DNA of 64,000 nucleotides from Marinospirillum insulare DSM 21763 (GTDB lineage: Bacteria; Pseudomonadota; Gammaproteobacteria; Pseudomonadales; Halomonadaceae). Under the pieces are notes generated by a model. That model was not told the DNA's origin, searched no databases, and saw only the letters and a program-made list of their open reading frames with translations. The DNA lies in the NCBI RefSeq assembly GCF_000686905.1, contig NZ_JMLW01000015.1:1-64000 (forward strand), given 5' to 3'. Made by a program: the position numbers and the translations under genes. This document shows, one piece after another, positions 7,440-16,288 of this stretch; position 1 is the stretch's first letter; the number at the start of each line of letters is the position of its first letter.

Positions 7440-8873
7440 ATGACGCAGCAAAGCGCCCCTACCACTGAAACCAACCCAGCCACTACTACCGAAAAACCTT
7501 GGGGTGGTCGTTTTAGCGAACCTACTGATGCCTTTGTAGAGGGTTTTACTGCCTCGGTAACCTTTGACAAGCGCCTTTACCACCATGATATTCAAGGCTC
7601 TATTGCTCATGCCACCATGTTAACCCGTGTTGGTGTGCTAACAGAGGCTGAGCTAAAAGATATAACTACAGGCTTAGAGGCCATTCGCCAAGAAATAGAA
7701 AGTGGCAACTTTCAATGGTCAGTTAGCTTAGAAGATGTGCATATGAACATTGAAGCCGCTTTGACTGAACGCATAGGCATTACGGGCAAAAAGCTGCACA
7801 CAGGCCGCTCACGTAATGATCAAGTAGCCACCGATGTACGCCTATATTTGCGTGATGAAATTGATGTATTAGCGGCTGAGTTATCTCGCTTACAAACGGG
7901 TTTAATTACCCTAGCTGCTGCAGAAGCTAACACCATTATGCCAGGCTTTACTCATTTACAAACTGCCCAACCAGTTACTTTTGGCCATCACCTACTGGCT
8001 TGGAATGAAATGCTGCAGCGTGATTACGAGCGCCTAATGGACACACGTAAAAGGGTGAATGTTCTACCCTTAGGTGCTGCTGCTTTAGCAGGAACAACCT
8101 ACCCTATTAACCGTAACTTAACGGCTGAATTGCTTGGTTTTGATCGAGCTTCAGAAAACTCCTTAGACTCAGTTTCTGATCGCGATTTTGCTATTGAGTT
8201 TTGTAGTTTCTCTAGTCTGCTACTTATGCACCTATCGCGTATGAGTGAAGAGTTAGTGCTTTGGACTAGCTCACAGTTTGATTTTATTAACCTGCCCGAC
8301 CGCTTTTGTACTGGCAGCTCCATTATGCCGCAAAAGAAAAACCCTGATGTGCCCGAGCTAGTACGCGGCAAAAGTGGCCGAGTTTATGGTCATCTAATCA
8401 GCTTGCTAACCCTAATGAAGTCTCAGCCTTTGGCCTACAACAAAGATAACCAAGAAGACAAAGAACCTTTGTTTGATACGATTGATACGGTAAAAGGTTG
8501 TTTACGCGCCTTTGCCGATATGATTCCAGCCATAGAACCACGTCGCGAAATAATGCGTGAAGCAGCGCGTCGTGGCTTTGCTACTGCTACCGACCTAGCT
8601 GACTACCTCGTCCGTAAAGGCTTACCCTTCCGTGATGCGCACGAAGTTGTGGGTAAATCAGTGGCTTTTGGTGTAGCTGAAAACCGTGATTTAGCAGAAA
8701 TGACTTTAGAAGAGCTGCAGCAATTCTCTAGCATTATTACTGCCGATGTATTTGATGTATTAACCCTAGAAGGCTCAGTTGCCGCTAGAGATCACTTAGG
8801 TGGCACTGCACCCGCCCAGGTTACTGCAGCAGCAAAACGCGCTTTAGCCTTAGTTACTCAGCGTGATCAGTAA
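7440..8873 (+). CDS. argH: Argininosuccinate lyase
   Basis: Cytoplasmic enzyme of the last arginine step: argininosuccinate to arginine plus fumarate. The 477-residue protein has the family's substrate-binding [10 protein letters not shown] segment and the signature [12 protein letters not shown], which contains the catalytic serine loop. The first 17 residues (Thr/Pro-rich) extend beyond the usual N-terminus, before the common PWGGRF start of the fold. GGAG lies ten bases ahead of the ATG. The gene is followed one base later by lptM and then lysA, an order known from many pseudomonads and oceanospirilla, so co-transcription is likely. Confidence 0.96.
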   Translation: MTQQSAPTTETNPATTTEKPWGGRFSEPTDAFVEGFTASVTFDKRLYHHDIQGSIAHATMLTRVGVLTEAELKDITTGLEAIRQEIESGNFQWSVSLEDVHMNIEAALTERIGITGKKLHTGRSRNDQVATDVRLYLRDEIDVLAAELSRLQTGLITLAAAEANTIMPGFTHLQTAQPVTFGHHLLAWNEMLQRDYERLMDTRKRVNVLPLGAAALAGTTYPINRNLTAELLGFDRASENSLDSVSDRDFAIEFCSFSSLLLMHLSRMSEELVLWTSSQFDFINLPDRFCTGSSIMPQKKNPDVPELVRGKSGRVYGHLISLLTLMKSQPLAYNKDNQEDKEPLFDTIDTVKGCLRAFADMIPAIEPRREIMREAARRGFATATDLADYLVRKGLPFRDAHEVVGKSVAFGVAENRDLAEMTLEELQQFSSIITADVFDVLTLEGSVAARDHLGGTAPAQVTAAAKRALALVTQRDQ

Positions 8874-8874
8874 A

Positions 8875-8994
8875 ATGCTTAAATACTTTTTGCTCGGCTT
8901 GCTGCTACTACTAATCGTTGGCTGTGGTCAAAAAGGCGATTTATACCTGCCTAAACCAGAAGCCCAACTAACCATGAATACAAGAGCTTTATAA
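8875..8994 (+). CDS. lptM: Small lipoprotein LptM (YifL family)
   Basis: A 39-residue outer-membrane lipoprotein, placed one base after argH and two bases before lysA. The signal peptide ends in a lipobox (LIVGC, lipidated C17), and the mature N-terminus reads CGQKGDLYLP, the conserved signature of YifL, now LptM, which helps mature the LptD/E lipopolysaccharide translocon. After the signature only about 14 residues remain. The same small gene sits between argH or cyaY-type genes and lysA/dapF in many gammaproteobacteria, supporting the call despite the short length. Confidence 0.88.
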   Translation: MLKYFLLGLLLLLIVGCGQKGDLYLPKPEAQLTMNTRAL

Positions 8995-8996
8995 CT

Positions 8997-10247
8997 ATGG
9001 ATTTTTTTACTTACCGTGAAAACCAGCTCTATGCTGAAGACCTGCCTGTTAAGCAGCTAGCAGAAGAGTTTGGTACACCACTTTATGTTTATTCTCGCGC
9101 CAGCCTTGAGCAGCGTTACCAAGCCTATGCAGAACCTCTAGCTGGCCGCCCACATTTAATTTGTTATGCCGTTAAAGCTAACGCCAACCTAGGCGTACTC
9201 AATGTATTGGCACGTTTAGGCTCAGGCTTTGATATTGTTTCTGCAGGTGAGCTAGAGCGTGTTTTAGCAGCCGGCGGCGACCCTGCCCGAGTTGTTTTTT
9301 CAGGCGTTGGCAAACAAACCGAAGAAATTCGTCGTGCCCTGACTGTAGGTATCAAATGCTTTAATGTTGAATCCATTGCCGAGCTAGAGCGCATAGAAGC
9401 GGTTGCAGAAGAAATGGGGCAGGTCGCTCCTATTTCCATTCGTGTAAACCCAGATGTAGACCCTAAAACCCATCCCTATATTTCAACTGGGTTAAAGGCC
9501 AACAAGTTTGGTATTGCCTTCGACCTAGCCAGAGAGGTTTATCAACAAGCGGCTAGCCTACAGCACATTAAAATCATTGGTGTAGACTGCCATATTGGCT
9601 CGCAAATTACCCAGCTATCACCCTTCCTAGATGCCTTAGATCGTATTCTTCTTTTAGTAGACCAGTTAAAAGAAGATGGCATTGAAATTCACCACCTAGA
9701 TTTAGGCGGTGGTTTAGGTGTGCGCTACCAAGATGAAACACCACCCACTCCTGCTGAATACGTTGCAGCACTTTTAGAGCGGTTAGGCGATCGTGAGTTC
9801 GAATTAATTTTTGAGCCAGGTCGTGCCATTGCCGCTAATGCGGGTATTTTATTAACACAAGTGGAATACCTAAAAGAAGGTGAAGAGAAAAACTTTGCCA
9901 TAGTCGATGCCGCCATGAACGACCTGCTGCGCCCAGCACTTTATGACGCTTGGCAAGGCATTATTCCAGCTTCAATAAAAGAAGACGGCTCAAATAAAGC
10001 TTGGGATATTGTTGGCCCAGTCTGTGAAACAGGTGACTTCTTAGGTAAAGACAGAGAGCTTAACCTAACAGCCGGTGATCTTTTAGCCGTAACCTCAGCC
10101 GGTGCTTATGGTTTTGCTATGGCCTCTAACTACAACAGCCGTAACCGACCCGCCGAAGTGATTGTTGATGGCGCAGAAGCCCACTTAGCCCGCCAACGAG
10201 AAACCTACGAGCAGCAAATGGCTGGTGAGCAGTGCTTGCCTAAATAA
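8997..10247 (+). CDS. lysA: Diaminopimelate decarboxylase
   Basis: PLP enzyme of the final lysine step, meso-diaminopimelate to L-lysine plus CO2. The 416-residue protein has the alanine-racemase-like barrel with the PLP lysine in CYAVKANANL, the phosphate-binding GGGLGVRY segment, EPGRAI, and the CETGDFLG active-site segment contributed across the dimer. It begins two bases after lptM and ends 12 bases before dapF, so lptM-lysA-dapF-DUF484 probably form one transcript. No key residue is missing. Confidence 0.96.
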   Translation: MDFFTYRENQLYAEDLPVKQLAEEFGTPLYVYSRASLEQRYQAYAEPLAGRPHLICYAVKANANLGVLNVLARLGSGFDIVSAGELERVLAAGGDPARVVFSGVGKQTEEIRRALTVGIKCFNVESIAELERIEAVAEEMGQVAPISIRVNPDVDPKTHPYISTGLKANKFGIAFDLAREVYQQAASLQHIKIIGVDCHIGSQITQLSPFLDALDRILLLVDQLKEDGIEIHHLDLGGGLGVRYQDETPPTPAEYVAALLERLGDREFELIFEPGRAIAANAGILLTQVEYLKEGEEKNFAIVDAAMNDLLRPALYDAWQGIIPASIKEDGSNKAWDIVGPVCETGDFLGKDRELNLTAGDLLAVTSAGAYGFAMASNYNSRNRPAEVIVDGAEAHLARQRETYEQQMAGEQCLPK

Positions 10248-10259
10248 TGAGTTAAGAAA

Positions 10260-11090
10260 ATGCTAGTTCACTTCACCAAAATGCACGGTCTAGGTAATGA
10301 CTTTATGGTGGTAGATCAAATCTCCCAAAAAGTCAGGCTGCGTTCTGAGCATGTGCGTCGTCTATCCGACCGTAATCTTGGTGTGGGTTTTGACCAATTA
10401 TTAATAGTTGATCCGCCTTCCGATCCTGAGTTTGATTTTTGTTATCGAATTTTTAATGCCGATGGTACAGAAGAAAAAAACTCAGGTAATGGCGCCCGCT
10501 GCTTTGCTGTTTTTGTACATGAAAAAAAATTAACCTGTAAAAAAACACTTAAAGTAGAAACTGCAGGCGGCCCACTACTGGTCACTTTAAATGATAATGG
10601 GCAGGTTACCGTGGATATGGGTAAACCTAATTTAGACCCGCCCAGCCTACCCTTTAATGTTGAAACCCAAGCGATTAGCTACCCTCTTAAACTGGCAGAA
10701 CAGCAGCTAGACATAGGCGCTGTTTCGATTGGTAACCCGCATGTAATCACCCGAGTAGATGACGTTATTAATACGGCGGTTGACAGACTAGGTGCAGAGA
10801 TAGAAAACCACCCCTGTTTTCCTAACCGAGTTAACGCAGGTTTTTTACAGGTACTTTCTCGTACTCAGGGTAGGCTCAGAGTTTATGAGCGAGGTATAGG
10901 TGAAATCCTTGCTTCTGGCACAGGTGCCTCAGCTGCTATGGTGTATGGTCGATTGCAGGGTTGGTTTGATTCCCGTGTTGAAATTCAACTACCCGGTGGT
11001 CGGCTACAAATTGAATGGTCAGGAGAAGGGCATTCAGTCAAATTAACGGGTCCAGTACAACGTGTTTTTGAAGGACAGATTTTCTTATGA
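10260..11090 (+). CDS. dapF: Diaminopimelate epimerase homologue with Ser at the second catalytic Cys
   Basis: DapF interconverts LL- and meso-diaminopimelate using two cysteines that act as base and acid. This 276-residue protein is full length and otherwise typical: MHGLGNDFMVVD at the N-terminus, NSGNGARCF with the first catalytic C81, GNPHVI, and ERGIGE. The second catalytic site, normally ACGTGACAA, reads ASGTGASAA: S219 (codon TCT at 10914-10916) replaces the catalytic Cys and S224 replaces the other. Cys-to-Ser changes at this place in studied DapF proteins strongly impair epimerisation. The locus (lysA upstream, DUF484 overlapping by four bases) is the standard one. It may be inactive, altered in function, or backed up by another epimerase or DAP dehydrogenase elsewhere. 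Confidence 0.9.
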   Translation: MLVHFTKMHGLGNDFMVVDQISQKVRLRSEHVRRLSDRNLGVGFDQLLIVDPPSDPEFDFCYRIFNADGTEEKNSGNGARCFAVFVHEKKLTCKKTLKVETAGGPLLVTLNDNGQVTVDMGKPNLDPPSLPFNVETQAISYPLKLAEQQLDIGAVSIGNPHVITRVDDVINTAVDRLGAEIENHPCFPNRVNAGFLQVLSRTQGRLRVYERGIGEILASGTGASAAMVYGRLQGWFDSRVEIQLPGGRLQIEWSGEGHSVKLTGPVQRVFEGQIFL

Positions 11091-11782
11091 GCTTGGTAAC
11101 ATCTAATCCAAATAAACAGCTCCCCTCAACGCAAGAGCTAAGCGCTGAACAGGTAGCTAACTGGTTAAGTAATAATAGCGACTTTTTCATTGGTCGAGAA
11201 AGTATCTTGGCCAAGATGCAGCTAGAACATGACTGCGGCGAGTCAACAGAATCCCTTCTGCTTTACCAGTTAAAATTATTGCGCCAAGAGTTAAACCAGC
11301 ATAAACAAAACCATGAACAGCTATTAAACAATGCAAGAGACAATGAAAAACGCTTAAAACGCATTGAGCGGTTATTGGTTAAGTTATTAGAAGCAGAAAA
11401 TACCGAAGAGCTGATTACTCTGCTTAATGAAGAGCTAGAGCAAAATTTTAACCTGCCCTTTTTAAGGGTTTGGAGCCATAGCAGCCTAGAGCAGCTACCT
11501 AGAGCAACTGAAGATCAGCAAGAAAAACAGCTGGCTTTACTAGACAATAAGTCATCGGTTAGTTTGCAGCTAACTAGCTCCGTGGCCGCACTCTTAGGCT
11601 TAGATGAACTACAAGAAGGCTCAGCAATTATTTGTAGACTAAGTCATTCAAACCACTTGGGCTTGCTAGTTATTGCTCACCCTTCTAGCAAGCACTTTCG
11701 CCAGCAAGACACCTTATTTATTGAATACCTTGGCGCCATACTTAGCTCTCTTTTGCATCGTCATCAGCCAAAGAGTCATTAG
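11087..11782 (+). CDS. DUF484 (GAF-like) family protein
   Basis: Cytoplasmic protein of 231 residues from the DUF484 family, regularly found right after dapF in gammaproteobacteria, usually followed by xerC. The N-terminus has the family block [18 protein letters not shown], then a helical, probably coiled-coil stretch (about 75-110), then a GAF-like fold with [12 protein letters not shown] near the end. Its start overlaps the dapF stop by four bases (ATGA). No xerC follows; instead engB runs in from the other strand and the two coding regions overlap by 41 bases. The function of the family is not established. Confidence 0.85.
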   Translation: MSLVTSNPNKQLPSTQELSAEQVANWLSNNSDFFIGRESILAKMQLEHDCGESTESLLLYQLKLLRQELNQHKQNHEQLLNNARDNEKRLKRIERLLVKLLEAENTEELITLLNEELEQNFNLPFLRVWSHSSLEQLPRATEDQQEKQLALLDNKSSVSLQLTSSVAALLGLDELQEGSAIICRLSHSNHLGLLVIAHPSSKHFRQQDTLFIEYLGAILSSLLHRHQPKSH

Positions 11783-12464
11783 ACTGAGCATAAACACCTA
11801 GTTCAAACCACTGATCTAGCTTATCCCAAGCGTCAGCTGTGCCATTGCTTTTTAAAGATGAAAATAGCTGAACGCTTAGGTTGCCAGTTATTTTATTTAA
11901 TTCATTACGTACCATTTGTAGCTGGTTAGCTGCAGGCCCACGCTTCAATTTATCTGCTTTGGTTAATAAAATATGGACTGGCAGGTCACGACTGGTAGCA
12001 ACATCGATAAGCTGTAAATCAAAGTCTGTGAGTGGATGACGCACATCCATCATAATAACCACGCCTCTCAAGCACTGGCGCTGAGTTATATAGTCACCTA
12101 AATGTTGCCCCCAATCTCGACGCAAGGCATCAGGAACTTTGGCATAACCATAACCGGGCAGGTCAACTAACCGCCTCTGCTCATCTAAACTAAAGAAATT
12201 AATGAGCTGAGTTCGCCCAGGGGTTTTACTGGTTCTAGCTAAACGGGCCGATGTAAGGCAGTTAAGCGCACTTGATTTGCCTGCGTTAGAGCGCCCAGCA
12301 AAAGCAACTTCCCAGCCTTCATCTAAAGGACAATGAGCTAAAGTTGGCGCACTTAGTGAAAAACTGGCAGCATTATAATGCTTAGGCTGCTGTACCTTCA
12401 CTTGCTGTGAAGCAGGCTCATAAATAATTTTCTTAAAAGGCTTCTTTTTCTTAACCTGACGCAT
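11742..12464 (-). CDS. engB: Ribosome biogenesis GTPase EngB/YsxC
   Basis: Essential small GTPase that assists 50S ribosome assembly. The 240-residue protein has G1 [11 protein letters not shown], the switch region with [12 protein letters not shown]3 DLPGYGYAK, and G4 LTKADKL. The first 40 or so residues are basic and Lys-rich and precede the core; the last 20 are acidic. The final 41 bases overlap the 3' end of the DUF484 gene on the other strand. engB adjacent to divergent cytochrome c4 and dsbA genes is the usual arrangement in Pseudomonas and relatives. Confidence 0.94.
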   Translation of the reverse strand: MRQVKKKKPFKKIIYEPASQQVKVQQPKHYNAASFSLSAPTLAHCPLDEGWEVAFAGRSNAGKSSALNCLTSARLARTSKTPGRTQLINFFSLDEQRRLVDLPGYGYAKVPDALRRDWGQHLGDYITQRQCLRGVVIMMDVRHPLTDFDLQLIDVATSRDLPVHILLTKADKLKRGPAANQLQMVRNELNKITGNLSVQLFSSLKSNGTADAWDKLDQWFELGVYAQSNDSLADDDAKES

Positions 12465-12514
12465 GGATAGGGGTCATCTACAAGAAATTAAACAAAAGGG
12501 ATAGGCTAGTGGCA

Positions 12515-12543
12515 TTCCAGTTAGCTTAAGCCTTAGCTATAAT
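12515..12543 (+). promoter_or_regulatory. Probable promoter of the cytochrome c4 gene
   Basis: A perfect TATAAT lies at 12538-12543. Seventeen bases upstream the -35 position (12515-12520) reads TTCCAG, a poor match. The -10 box is 110 bases ahead of the start codon, leaving a long leader. Confidence 0.5.
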
Positions 12544-12579
12544 GCGGTAACTAATAAGTTTAATAGTTTATCACTCACC

Positions 12580-12614
12580 GTCCGTAGGCGCGATGCTAGT
12601 GCCAGTTAACGGAC
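12580..12614 (+). promoter_or_regulatory. Stem-loop in the cytochrome c4 leader
   Basis: GTCCGT (12580-12585) pairs with ACGGAC (12609-12614), and inside it GGCGC (12587-12591) pairs with GTGCC (12599-12603), leaving a seven-base loop. No T-run follows, so it is not a terminator. It lies between the -10 box and the start codon and could stabilise or regulate the mRNA. Confidence 0.5.
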
Positions 12615-12653
12615 AAATGATTTTAAAGACTAGCAAAAGACGAGACCCAACCG

Positions 12654-13259
12654 ATGATGAAAAAATTACTGTTAAGCCTAACCCTAGCTGCTGGTGTTGC
12701 AGGTATGGCGAACGCACAAAGTGTTGAAGAAAAAACAGCCACCTGTACAGCTTGCCACGGTGGAGAGGGTATTAGCATGGTACCCAACTGGCCTAACTTA
12801 GCAGGCCAAGGCAGCAACTACTTATACAAACAAATTATTGATATTCGTGACGGTCGTCGTGATATTCCTGAAATGATCGGCATGGTTGACCATTTTACCG
12901 ATGAAGATGTACGTGAAATTGCTAATTTTTACGCCAGCAAACCAGCTAACCTTGGACAAGCAGACCCAGCTTTAGCAGAAAAAGGCCGTAACCTGTACCG
13001 TGCGGGTGATATGGCTAAAGGTATTCCTGCTTGTACAGCTTGTCACCTACCTAATGGCGGAGGTAATAAGCCTGCAGCCTTCCCAGCAGTTTCAGGTCAG
13101 CACCCTACTTACACAGTTAACCAGCTAACAGCCTTCCGCGCTGGTGAGCGAGACAATGACCCTAACTCTATGATGCGTTTAATTGCAGAGAAAATGTCAG
13201 ATGCAGAAATGGAAGCAGTTGCCTCTTATATGTATGGACTACACGGCACCAACCGTTAA
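12654..13259 (+). CDS. Cytochrome c4
   Basis: Periplasmic diheme cytochrome c that carries electrons toward terminal oxidases. Residues 1-22 are a signal peptide. The two homologous halves hold CTACH at residues 31-35 and CTACH at 127-131, each followed by the usual Met-bearing helix. The 201-residue length is standard. Translation begins at one of two adjacent ATG codons; the ribosome site is weak. It is followed by a hairpin terminator and dsbA, with engB divergent, the conserved engB/cc4/dsbA locus. Confidence 0.93.
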   Translation: MMKKLLLSLTLAAGVAGMANAQSVEEKTATCTACHGGEGISMVPNWPNLAGQGSNYLYKQIIDIRDGRRDIPEMIGMVDHFTDEDVREIANFYASKPANLGQADPALAEKGRNLYRAGDMAKGIPACTACHLPNGGGNKPAAFPAVSGQHPTYTVNQLTAFRAGERDNDPNSMMRLIAEKMSDAEMEAVASYMYGLHGTNR

Positions 13260-13289
13260 TAGCTATTAAGTAATTTTTTAAACAACTAG

Positions 13290-13311
13290 AAAGGGGTGTC
13301 TACACCCCTTT
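13290..13311 (+). terminator. Rho-independent terminator after cytochrome c4
   Basis: AAAGGGGTGT and ACACCCCTTT form a ten base-pair stem with a two-base loop, followed by CTATTTT. It lies 30 bases after the cytochrome c4 stop and 20 bases before the dsbA start. Confidence 0.75.
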
Positions 13312-13331
13312 CTATTTTGGAGCTTTTACCT

Positions 13332-13946
13332 ATGAAGGCCACACTGCGTAACCTACTATTTATTACTCTTAGCCTAGTTTCATTTGGCGTATTTGCTCAA
13401 GGCTATACCAGCTTAAAAGATCAAGCGCCCTTACAGGTTAGCGCTGACAAAATTGAGGTAACCTCAGTATTCTCTTACACCTGCCCCTATTGCTACCAAT
13501 TAGAACCCCTTATACAAACTTGGATAGCCAAGCAAAAATCTGATATTGAACTAGTGCACCTTCCCGCCGCCTTCAATAAACAATGGGAACACCTAGCTAG
13601 AGCTTATTACATTATGGATGCTTTAGACTTAAGCGACCAAGCACACATGGGGCTTTTTAATGCAATTCACCAAGAAAATGCTAACCTTGGCAGCCAAAAA
13701 GCTTTAGGTAAGTTTTTTGAGCGTTATGGCGCCGAAAGTAAGCAGGTTACTCAGCTTTATGCCAGCTTTGGTGTAGAAAGCCGCTTACGTCAAGACCTCG
13801 CTCGCCTTAGAGCCTATCGCATTACTGGCGTACCAGCTTTAGTTATTGATGGTCGCTACGTTATTGATGGTCAATCGGCTGGCAGCCTGGCCAATATGCT
13901 CAAGGTCGCAGATGAACTCATTGCTGAACTTCGTGAATCTCGCTAA
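13332..13946 (+). CDS. dsbA: Thiol:disulfide interchange protein DsbA
   Basis: Periplasmic oxidase that introduces disulfide bonds. The 204-residue protein has a signal peptide (1-22, ending VFAQG), the thioredoxin-fold active site CPYC in SYTCPYCYQLEP (E. coli has CPHC), and the cis-Pro loop TGVPAL. I chose the ATG at 13332, which follows a GGAG site; the longer frame from 13296 would begin inside the preceding terminator. Helping mature periplasmic cytochromes, of which this window has many, is a plausible role. Confidence 0.93.
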   Translation: MKATLRNLLFITLSLVSFGVFAQGYTSLKDQAPLQVSADKIEVTSVFSYTCPYCYQLEPLIQTWIAKQKSDIELVHLPAAFNKQWEHLARAYYIMDALDLSDQAHMGLFNAIHQENANLGSQKALGKFFERYGAESKQVTQLYASFGVESRLRQDLARLRAYRITGVPALVIDGRYVIDGQSAGSLANMLKVADELIAELRESR

Positions 13947-14061
13947 GAGCGCTACAAATAACTGCAAAGTTATGTTGCGTGTTACAGGTTGAAACGGACA
14001 AGCCCATTCAAAACATCTATCATGTGTACCTACTTTCTACTAGATACACAGTGGTTTTGCT

Positions 14062-15009
14062 GTGAATATGCCAGACGATAATTATGGAATAGACTCTCTA
14101 CCCTCGGGTAATAGAGCAAAAGATCAGGAAACTTGGGCTGCGAATGAGAAAACCAACTCTGAAGAAGCCAAGGAAAGTCGTGCTGCCCGAGAAAAAGAGC
14201 GTATTCTCTGGGAAGAAGAAGAACGTCAGAAAAAAATTAAAGAAAGGGAAGAAGCTGAAAAGCAACGCCTAGAATCAGAAAGACGGGCGCTTTATGCTGA
14301 GCTAGAAAGCCTAGACTATGATTTACTCGCGCTCTTAGACTTCCCAACAGACCATGAGCTTTATGCCGCCAAACGTGCCAGGACTTTGTGGTTTATAGCC
14401 TTAGGGTCAGCACTCTTTCTGTTCCTAGCCAGTCTTCTAAGTTTAACCAGCCCTTGGGTTGGTGGTATAGCAGGTGGCATTGCCTTTGTACTATGGCTAA
14501 CCCACGGTGCAGGCATGATGAGCTATTTCCCCTCGCTTAATCGCTATCCAGCTTTGGTCACTCAGCGCAAACGCTTAAAGCGTGATCTTATAGAATACAT
14601 TCGTAACCTAGAAGGTCGTTTAGGTTACATGCACCGCATTTACCCTCTAGTAGAATACAACCCCCGCCTAGGCTCTAGAAAATTTAAGCGCTTAGCTTTA
14701 ATGTCTAAAGAACACACCCTGCTAGCTAATTTGCGCACTTTACAAGATACACGCGCCTACCATGAGTATATGGTCGAGGCTTTGCGTGGCTATCAAGAAA
14801 TGTTGCAGCAAGAAAAAGAAGACAAGTTTGTTGAATCTATGGATTTTGACCCAGATCTGCTAGAAGAAAATGCCAAGCAAGAAAATAGCTCTGAGCAAAC
14901 CTCTGAAAAAGCTGAGTCAGATACGGAAGCAACAAATGAAGCAGGAGAAGAGTCTACAGAGGACTCTTCTGCTAACCAAGATCCCAGTTTGTTTCCACCA
15001 AAAAACTAA
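14062..15009 (+). CDS. Unrecognised coiled-coil protein with two membrane segments
   Basis: I do not recognise this 315-residue protein. Residues 25-85 are highly charged (Glu/Lys/Arg-rich) and should form a coiled coil; two hydrophobic helices follow at about 108-128 and 131-149; a basic helical region spans about 165-270; the last 40 residues are acidic and Ser/Glu-rich, ending SLFPPKN. It has no signal peptide and no catalytic motif. Translation can start at GTG 14062 or at ATG 14068, neither with a clear ribosome site. It stands alone, 115 bases after dsbA and converging on the peroxidase gene. A scaffold or envelope-linked role is only a guess from shape. Confidence 0.75.
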   Translation: MNMPDDNYGIDSLPSGNRAKDQETWAANEKTNSEEAKESRAAREKERILWEEEERQKKIKEREEAEKQRLESERRALYAELESLDYDLLALLDFPTDHELYAAKRARTLWFIALGSALFLFLASLLSLTSPWVGGIAGGIAFVLWLTHGAGMMSYFPSLNRYPALVTQRKRLKRDLIEYIRNLEGRLGYMHRIYPLVEYNPRLGSRKFKRLALMSKEHTLLANLRTLQDTRAYHEYMVEALRGYQEMLQQEKEDKFVESMDFDPDLLEENAKQENSSEQTSEKAESDTEATNEAGEESTEDSSANQDPSLFPPKN

Positions 15010-15028
15010 ATTCGTTAATAGCTTTTAT

Positions 15029-16171
15029 TCACTGGTCAGTTTCTAACAAAAACTCATAGCGCTTGTCGGTTAAAGTTTTCATAAAAGCCACTAGCGCATC
15101 TACCCGCCTGTCATCTAAAGCAGGGCCTAGCGTTAACAAATCCATTGAGATGTTTTCTGGTATCTCCGGATCACCCCAAGGCTCTCCTGTTTCTGGGTTA
15201 ATCTGCCGCTTGGCCGCCTTACTATTAAACTTATTGTAAAAAAGCACCACAGTACGCAAATCTTTAAATACACCGTTATGCATATAAGGGCCAGTAACGG
15301 CTACATTGCGTAAAGTTGAGGTACGAAACTTGCCCCGTTGCGCTGGGTCGTTAACATCAGGGTGTTGAAACAAGCCTTCATCTAAAACCTTAACGCCGTT
15401 CATAGCGCGTAAAGCTTTATTTTCTGGCACACCTATATTGTGATACTCAAAATTAGTAAATACTTCACCTGCACGGTTAGGCGTAGTCTCTAACTGGTGG
15501 CATTGATTACAGTTAGTAAACTGTTGTGAAAAAAACAAGGTACGCCCTAATTCTTCTTCATCGGTAAAAGTGTACTCACCACGCAGTTCACGGTCATATT
15601 TAGAATCATAAGGGTTAAATAATTCCGTTCTTTCAAAAGCCGCAATTGCATCGGCCATAGCCTTATAAGCTGTTTCAGCATCTGCAAATACAGCCTCTCC
15701 ATACAGCTGCTTAAAAGATTGAACGTAGCTAGGGTTAAGCTTTAATCTTGCCACCACTTCAGCAGCAGAAGTCATCCCCATTTCTATTGGATTTAGCGGC
15801 GGCCCTTCCGCTTGGTCTGCCAGGGTTGCTGCACGCCCATCTAAAAATAGACCGCCGGCATAAGTGCCGCTGGTTTTTAAGTGAAAGGGTGGAATGGCCG
15901 CTGTATAAGTAACCGTGGGAGCATTACGGTCCCCAAGGGAATGCCCGTCATCACCTAAAGAAACCGCAGCAGCCACACCCTTGCCACGCCCATCAATAAA
16001 AGCTTGTCCTGCTTGGTGGCAGGTTGCACAAGATTGAGTGTGGTTTTTTGATAAGGCAGTATCAAAAAATAGCGCCTGCCCTAACTGTTCTTTCTCTACC
16101 ACTGCAGAGCTAGCTGCCAGTGGCAAACTAAACGCCAAACTAGCTAGAGCGAAGATACATTTGTTTCGCAT
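15029..16171 (-). CDS. Diheme cytochrome c peroxidase / MauG family protein
   Basis: Periplasmic diheme protein of 380 residues with a signal peptide (1-22). Heme sites are CATCH after NHTQS and CNQCH before QLETTPNRAG; the middle has the GDRNAPTV and PPLNPIEMG segments usual in bacterial cytochrome c peroxidases, and TSTLRNVAVTGPYMHNG near the end. An AAGGA site precedes the ATG at 16171. It faces away from the imelysin gene across a 117-base region with two Fur-box-like sequences, so it is probably co-regulated with that cluster. It may reduce peroxide or oxidise a partner; the sequence does not separate these. Confidence 0.88.
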   Translation of the reverse strand: MRNKCIFALASLAFSLPLAASSAVVEKEQLGQALFFDTALSKNHTQSCATCHQAGQAFIDGRGKGVAAAVSLGDDGHSLGDRNAPTVTYTAAIPPFHLKTSGTYAGGLFLDGRAATLADQAEGPPLNPIEMGMTSAAEVVARLKLNPSYVQSFKQLYGEAVFADAETAYKAMADAIAAFERTELFNPYDSKYDRELRGEYTFTDEEELGRTLFFSQQFTNCNQCHQLETTPNRAGEVFTNFEYHNIGVPENKALRAMNGVKVLDEGLFQHPDVNDPAQRGKFRTSTLRNVAVTGPYMHNGVFKDLRTVVLFYNKFNSKAAKRQINPETGEPWGDPEIPENISMDLLTLGPALDDRRVDALVAFMKTLTDKRYEFLLETDQ

Positions 16172-16199
16172 AATGGATTCCTTTTACCCAATACTAAGT

Positions 16200-16218
16200 G
16201 ATAACGATTTTTATTAAA
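16200..16218. promoter_or_regulatory. Fur-box-like sequence 1
   Basis: Matches the 19-base E. coli Fur consensus at 13 of 19 positions by direct comparison, beginning GATAACGAT. It lies 29 bases ahead of the peroxidase start and 71 ahead of the imelysin start, where it could control both divergent genes. Confidence 0.55.
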
Positions 16219-16232
16219 TTCTTATTTTCAAT

Positions 16233-16251
16233 CATAATGAGAAGTGTTACT
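16233..16251. promoter_or_regulatory. Fur-box-like sequence 2
   Basis: Matches the Fur consensus at 12 of 19 positions, beginning CATAATGA. It is 38 bases upstream of the imelysin start codon. Two such sites in one divergent region strengthen the case over either alone. Confidence 0.48.
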
Positions 16252-16288
16252 GTTAACAACGATTTTTACCTACCTCAAGGAGTTTTAT

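Noticed and set aside
13296-13331. Longer dsbA starting at 13296
   Set aside because: The start codon would lie in the cytochrome c4 terminator stem; the ATG at 13332 has GGAG and begins the signal peptide.
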